Positions 5,383 through 7,198 of a DNA stretch of 7,198 nt are shown one piece after another. Origin of the DNA: an uncultured Christensenella sp. (GTDB taxonomy: Bacteria > Bacillota > Clostridia > Christensenellales > Borkfalkiaceae); assembly GCA_910579525.1 (NCBI GenBank), contig CAJTUK010000013.1, forward strand, positions 1-7,198, given 5' to 3'. The position numbers and the translations under genes were made by a program. The notes beneath the pieces are model-generated. The model had not been told where the DNA came from and did not search any database. It saw only the letters and a program-made list of their open reading frames with translations. How positions within the stretch are numbered: the first letter of the stretch is position 1; each line of letters starts with the position of its first letter.

Positions 5383-5826
5383 ATGTTAAAAGCGGAATTT
5401 GTCGGACACATAGGATCCGACGCGGAAATCAAGAACTTCAACGGGAAACCGTTTATAGCCTTCAACGTGGCTACTTCCGAACGTTACAAGGACGCACAGG
5501 GTACAACCGTAACCCGGACGACGTGGGTAAGTTGTCTTAAACCGGGCGACGGCGCGGTAGTTCAATACCTCAAGAAGGGAACGCAGGTATTCTGCCGGGG
5601 CAACCTTACCGCCAAACCGTACACAGGACGGAACGGCGTAGAAGCCGGGCTTAATTGCACCGTTACCGAGTTGGAGCTGCTCGGAAGCCGACAGGACGGG
5701 CAGAACCAACAGCAGGCCCAACCCGGACAGCAGTACGGCGCACAAGGCTACGGCGGTGGAGCATACGGAAGCGGCTACCCCGGCGAACCATACCCAGGCC
5801 CCGGCAACGAAAATATGCCTTACTAA
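5383..5826 (+). CDS. ssb: Single-stranded DNA-binding protein (SSB)
   Basis: It binds and protects single-stranded DNA during replication and recombination. Residues 1-102 form the SSB OB fold: LKAEFVGHIGSDAEIK, PFIAFNVATSERYKD, TTWVSC with Trp48, YLKKGTQVFCRGNL (63-75) and TVTELELLG (93-101). Residues 103-140 are a Gln/Gly/Tyr/Pro-rich disordered linker. The tail ends NENMPY instead of the classic acidic DDDIPF: the Pro-aromatic end is kept but the acidic residues are reduced to one Glu, so contact with host SSB partners may be weaker or altered. Length 147 is normal for a phage or plasmid SSB. It starts at ATG 5383 after the leader ATAACCCCCAACAAAAA, without a Shine-Dalgarno. This supports a replication or recombination module. 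Confidence 0.96.
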   Translation: MLKAEFVGHIGSDAEIKNFNGKPFIAFNVATSERYKDAQGTTVTRTTWVSCLKPGDGAVVQYLKKGTQVFCRGNLTAKPYTGRNGVEAGLNCTVTELELLGSRQDGQNQQQAQPGQQYGAQGYGGGAYGSGYPGEPYPGPGNENMPY

Positions 5827-5836
5827 AACTACGGCT

Positions 5837-6112
5837 ATGATGTTAACTTTTAGTGTTACAATAACGGAAGGAATACTTTACTACGCAATAGAAGGCGCGG
5901 TTAAAAGCATACTTCCGTTATTAGCCGAGCAGATAGCCGGACAAAATGAACGGACGGGCGGACTCGCTACGGCTTCGGGCTATACGATACTTCGGAATAA
6001 TAAACCAATAACCGCCGAAAAAATACGCGAAATAATGGATAAGCCCGTAGGACGCACGAAATACGGCGCAGTTGTAACGGTTGGCGGCGTAACAGTAAAG
6101 ATTGGATTATGA
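5837..6112 (+). CDS. Small hypothetical protein, 91 residues
   Basis: Not recognised. The frame is open back to 5756 inside ssb, but I start it at the ATGATG at 5837, just after the ssb stop (5824-5826), after an A-rich CTAAAACTACGGCT leader. The protein begins with hydrophobic strand-like sequence (LTFSVTITEGILYYAIEGAV), then ILPLLAEQIAGQ, a Gly/Thr section, a short helix TAEKIREIMDKP (59-70) and a final beta hairpin (YGAVVTVGGVTVKIGL). The early hydrophobic stretch is broken by Glu and Thr and is not a convincing membrane segment. Its TGA overlaps the next ATG (ATGA at 6109-6112), which suggests coupled translation. Function unknown. Confidence 0.8.
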   Translation: MMLTFSVTITEGILYYAIEGAVKSILPLLAEQIAGQNERTGGLATASGYTILRNNKPITAEKIREIMDKPVGRTKYGAVVTVGGVTVKIGL

Positions 6113-6459
6113 AAGAGCGCGAACACTACCCACAGCGAAAAGTAACGCTTCTTCCGGGCGATACTATATGGGCGACTTATAAGCAGAACCCAAACGCCCC
6201 GGTAAGGATAGCCCCGGCGACCCTAAAACGCCTATACGGTTGGACGGAAGGACAACGCTATATAGGCAAAGTCCGGGAAGAGCCACCGACCAACAGCGAC
6301 CCGGAAGGGCGGGTAGTAGTGGACTTCTACGACGACAAGAAGGGCAAATTTCTATTTACCCACCTCGTCTATAACGTGGAACATAAGTTAGCGAAAGGCG
6401 AATTATACGACTACCGCTATAAGCCAAACCCACAACCCCGACTATTCGATGAACCCTAA
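6109..6459 (+). CDS. Small hypothetical protein, 116 residues, with a clamp-binding-like C-terminal tail
   Basis: Not recognised as a family. It reads as a small beta-rich fold: KVTLLPGDTIWATYK (11-25), a short helix APATLKRLYGWTEGQRYIGKV, then GRVVVDFYDDKKGKFLFTHLVYNVE (67-91). The last residues are QPRLFDEP, with QPRLF at 109-113. This fits the relaxed bacterial sliding-clamp motif QxxLF (consensus QL-S/D-LF), placed as usual on a flexible C-terminal tail after a Pro/Asn-rich linker. That suggests recruitment to the host beta clamp, but only from the motif. It overlaps the previous gene by ATGA and the next gene by 11 bp, so the three are probably translated together. Confidence 0.82.
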   Translation: MKEREHYPQRKVTLLPGDTIWATYKQNPNAPVRIAPATLKRLYGWTEGQRYIGKVREEPPTNSDPEGRVVVDFYDDKKGKFLFTHLVYNVEHKLAKGELYDYRYKPNPQPRLFDEP

Positions 6460-6658
6460 ACAATTCTTCGACAAAGTAGTAGAGCTTCGGCAAACACAAC
6501 GCGAATACTTCCGTACACGTTTGCCGGACGCTCTACGAAAGTCAAAGGCGATAGAAGCCGAGATAGACAAGGAAATAAAGCGGGTGCAGCAGATAGAAGC
6601 GGAGCGGGCGAAAGCCGCCGCCGACCGTCTACAAGGCTCGTTATTTCCCGATAGTTAA
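6449..6658 (+). CDS. Small helical protein, 69 residues, with a clamp-binding-like C-terminal tail
   Basis: Not recognised. Nearly all of it is predicted helical: FFDKVVELRQTQREYF, then an Arg/Lys/Glu/Ala coiled coil (about 28-60, ALRKSKAIEAEIDKEIKRV onward). It ends LQGSLFPDS, with QGSLF at 62-66, close to the sliding-clamp pentapeptide QL-S/D-LF (Gln, Ser, Leu and Phe present; Gly in place of Leu). It starts at ATG 6449 within the last codons of the previous gene. Two adjacent small proteins with QxxLF ends point to a shared theme, possibly control or hijack of the host clamp. The role is inferred from the motif alone. Confidence 0.8.
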   Translation: MNPKQFFDKVVELRQTQREYFRTRLPDALRKSKAIEAEIDKEIKRVQQIEAERAKAAADRLQGSLFPDS

Positions 6659-6680
6659 GAACCAAGTAAAGACAACAACC

Positions 6681-6896
6681 ATGCAAACGACATTAGGCGA
6701 AAATTTCAGTTTCAGCCACGCCACCATCCGGCTCGTCCATACCGGGCCAACCCTACGCCTTCCCCGTAAGGAAAAGAAATGGCTCAAGGGTATAGTATTC
6801 GATAACTACCGCTACATAGCGAGCGTTCACGGTTTACCCATACCGAAGAAAGCCCCGAAGTTCCACTTTAAGCCCGAAGAACAATGGCCTATGTAA
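6681..6896 (+). CDS. Small basic hypothetical protein, 71 residues
   Basis: Not recognised. It is basic, with a strand-rich start (NFSFSHATIRLVHTGPTLRL), a KEKKW cluster near residue 32, a WLKGIVFDNYRYIASVHGLP section and a Pro/Lys/Phe-rich end (KKAPKFHFKPEEQWPM). No Cys, membrane segment or signal peptide. ATG 6681 follows 22 bp after the preceding stop with an A-rich leader (AAAGACAACAACC) and no Shine-Dalgarno. It overlaps the following zinc-ribbon gene by 13 bp. The charge pattern would fit nucleic-acid binding, which is only a guess. Confidence 0.72.
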   Translation: MQTTLGENFSFSHATIRLVHTGPTLRLPRKEKKWLKGIVFDNYRYIASVHGLPIPKKAPKFHFKPEEQWPM

Positions 6897-7198
6897 CGAG
6901 AATTTGCGAGAATTGCGGCCGCCCATTTCAAGCCGATAGCCGGAACGTCGCAAGAGGTTGGGGAAAGTGCTGCAGCAAGTCCTGCGCCGCCGCCCTTCGG
7001 GAAAAGGAGAAGGCAGAACCACAGCCCGAAAGAAAGTACGGCTTCGACGAGTTTATAGGCGAGTGCTACGAACCCGTCCGCCTCGCCGGAACGAAGAAGC
7101 CCCGCTTTACCTACGACGAATTGGTAGCGAGAGCCAACGCCACCAAGGAGAAGACGAAGCCCCGGCACATAGAAAGCCACATACAAAGGAACTGCTTC
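6884..7198 (+). CDS. Zinc-ribbon protein, 3' end outside the window
   Basis: The frame opens at ATG 6884 and runs 105 codons to the right edge without a stop, so the gene is 3'-truncated here. Residues 7-36 are a compact zinc-binding motif: Cys8-x2-Cys11 (ICENCGRPF), then RGWGKCCSKSC with Cys29, Cys30 and Cys34. The RGWGK-x-CSKxC pattern is common in small zinc ribbons of phage and mobile-element proteins. After a charged linker (REKEKAEPQPERK) comes a mixed section (YGFDEFIGECYEPVRLAG) and a Lys/Arg-rich end. Its start lies in the last codons of the preceding gene, a 13-bp overlap. Probably a nucleic-acid-binding or zinc-dependent phage protein. The C-terminal function cannot be judged from this window. 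Confidence 0.8.
   Translation, partial: MAYVTRICENCGRPFQADSRNVARGWGKCCSKSCAAALREKEKAEPQPERKYGFDEFIGECYEPVRLAGTKKPRFTYDELVARANATKEKTKPRHIESHIQRNCF

Noticed and set aside
5756..5836. Upstream start at 5756 for the gene following ssb
   Set aside because: It lies inside the ssb tail. The ATGATG at 5837, just after the ssb stop, fits the spacing of the other genes.
5837..5900. Membrane or signal segment at the N-terminus of the 91-residue protein
   Set aside because: The hydrophobic stretch is interrupted by Thr and Glu residues and lacks a basic N-terminal region.

Overview
The window reads as part of the early or replication region of a temperate phage, prophage or similar element from a gut-type Bacteroidota (Bacteroidales) host. 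I infer this from the protein families (a DUF6291-like replication protein, a DUF4406 domain, a phage-type orphan cytosine methyltransferase, an SSB and several short unknown proteins), from A-rich start regions that lack Shine-Dalgarno sequences, and from the tight one-strand packing. No integrase, structural, conjugation, tRNA or rRNA gene is visible, so phage, prophage and plasmid/ICE cannot be separated. The species is not determinable.

All twelve genes called lie on the + strand and form one head-to-tail train. Layout: (1) 2-664, the 3' part of a gene made of repeated beta-beta-alpha-beta units, open at the left edge; (2) 671-704, a strong 10-bp hairpin; (3) 720-1691, a DUF6291-like replication protein whose linker carries 11 phased CTAACC motifs followed by a very AT-rich stretch, a candidate origin inside the gene as in lambda O; (4) 1709-2488, an unknown protein in the position of lambda P; (5) 2489-2599, a non-coding gap with a hairpin and an imperfect direct repeat; (6) 2600-3208, a DUF4406 domain fused to a DnaA domain-IV-like DNA-binding domain; (7) 3215-4690, a C5-cytosine methyltransferase with a multi-module target region and a 28-bp near-perfect palindrome in its gene; (8) 4687-5016 and 5037-5354, small unknowns; (9) 5383-5826, SSB; (10) 5837-6112, 6109-6459, 6449-6658 and 6681-6896, four small unknowns, two of which end in sliding-clamp-binding-like tails (QPRLF, QGSLF); (11) 6884 to the right edge, the start of a zinc-ribbon protein.

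Inferred teamwork: the 720-1691 protein would bind the repeats in its own gene and open the adjacent AT-rich DNA; the 1709-2488 protein may help recruit the host helicase; SSB covers single strands; the small QxxLF proteins may dock on the host sliding clamp; the methyltransferase would protect the element from host restriction. Consistent with restriction pressure, GATC occurs only twice in 7.2 kb by hand count, both times inside GGATCC. The best leads are the in-gene origin, the GATC depletion, the palindrome, the DUF4406-DnaA fusion and the paired clamp-binding tails.
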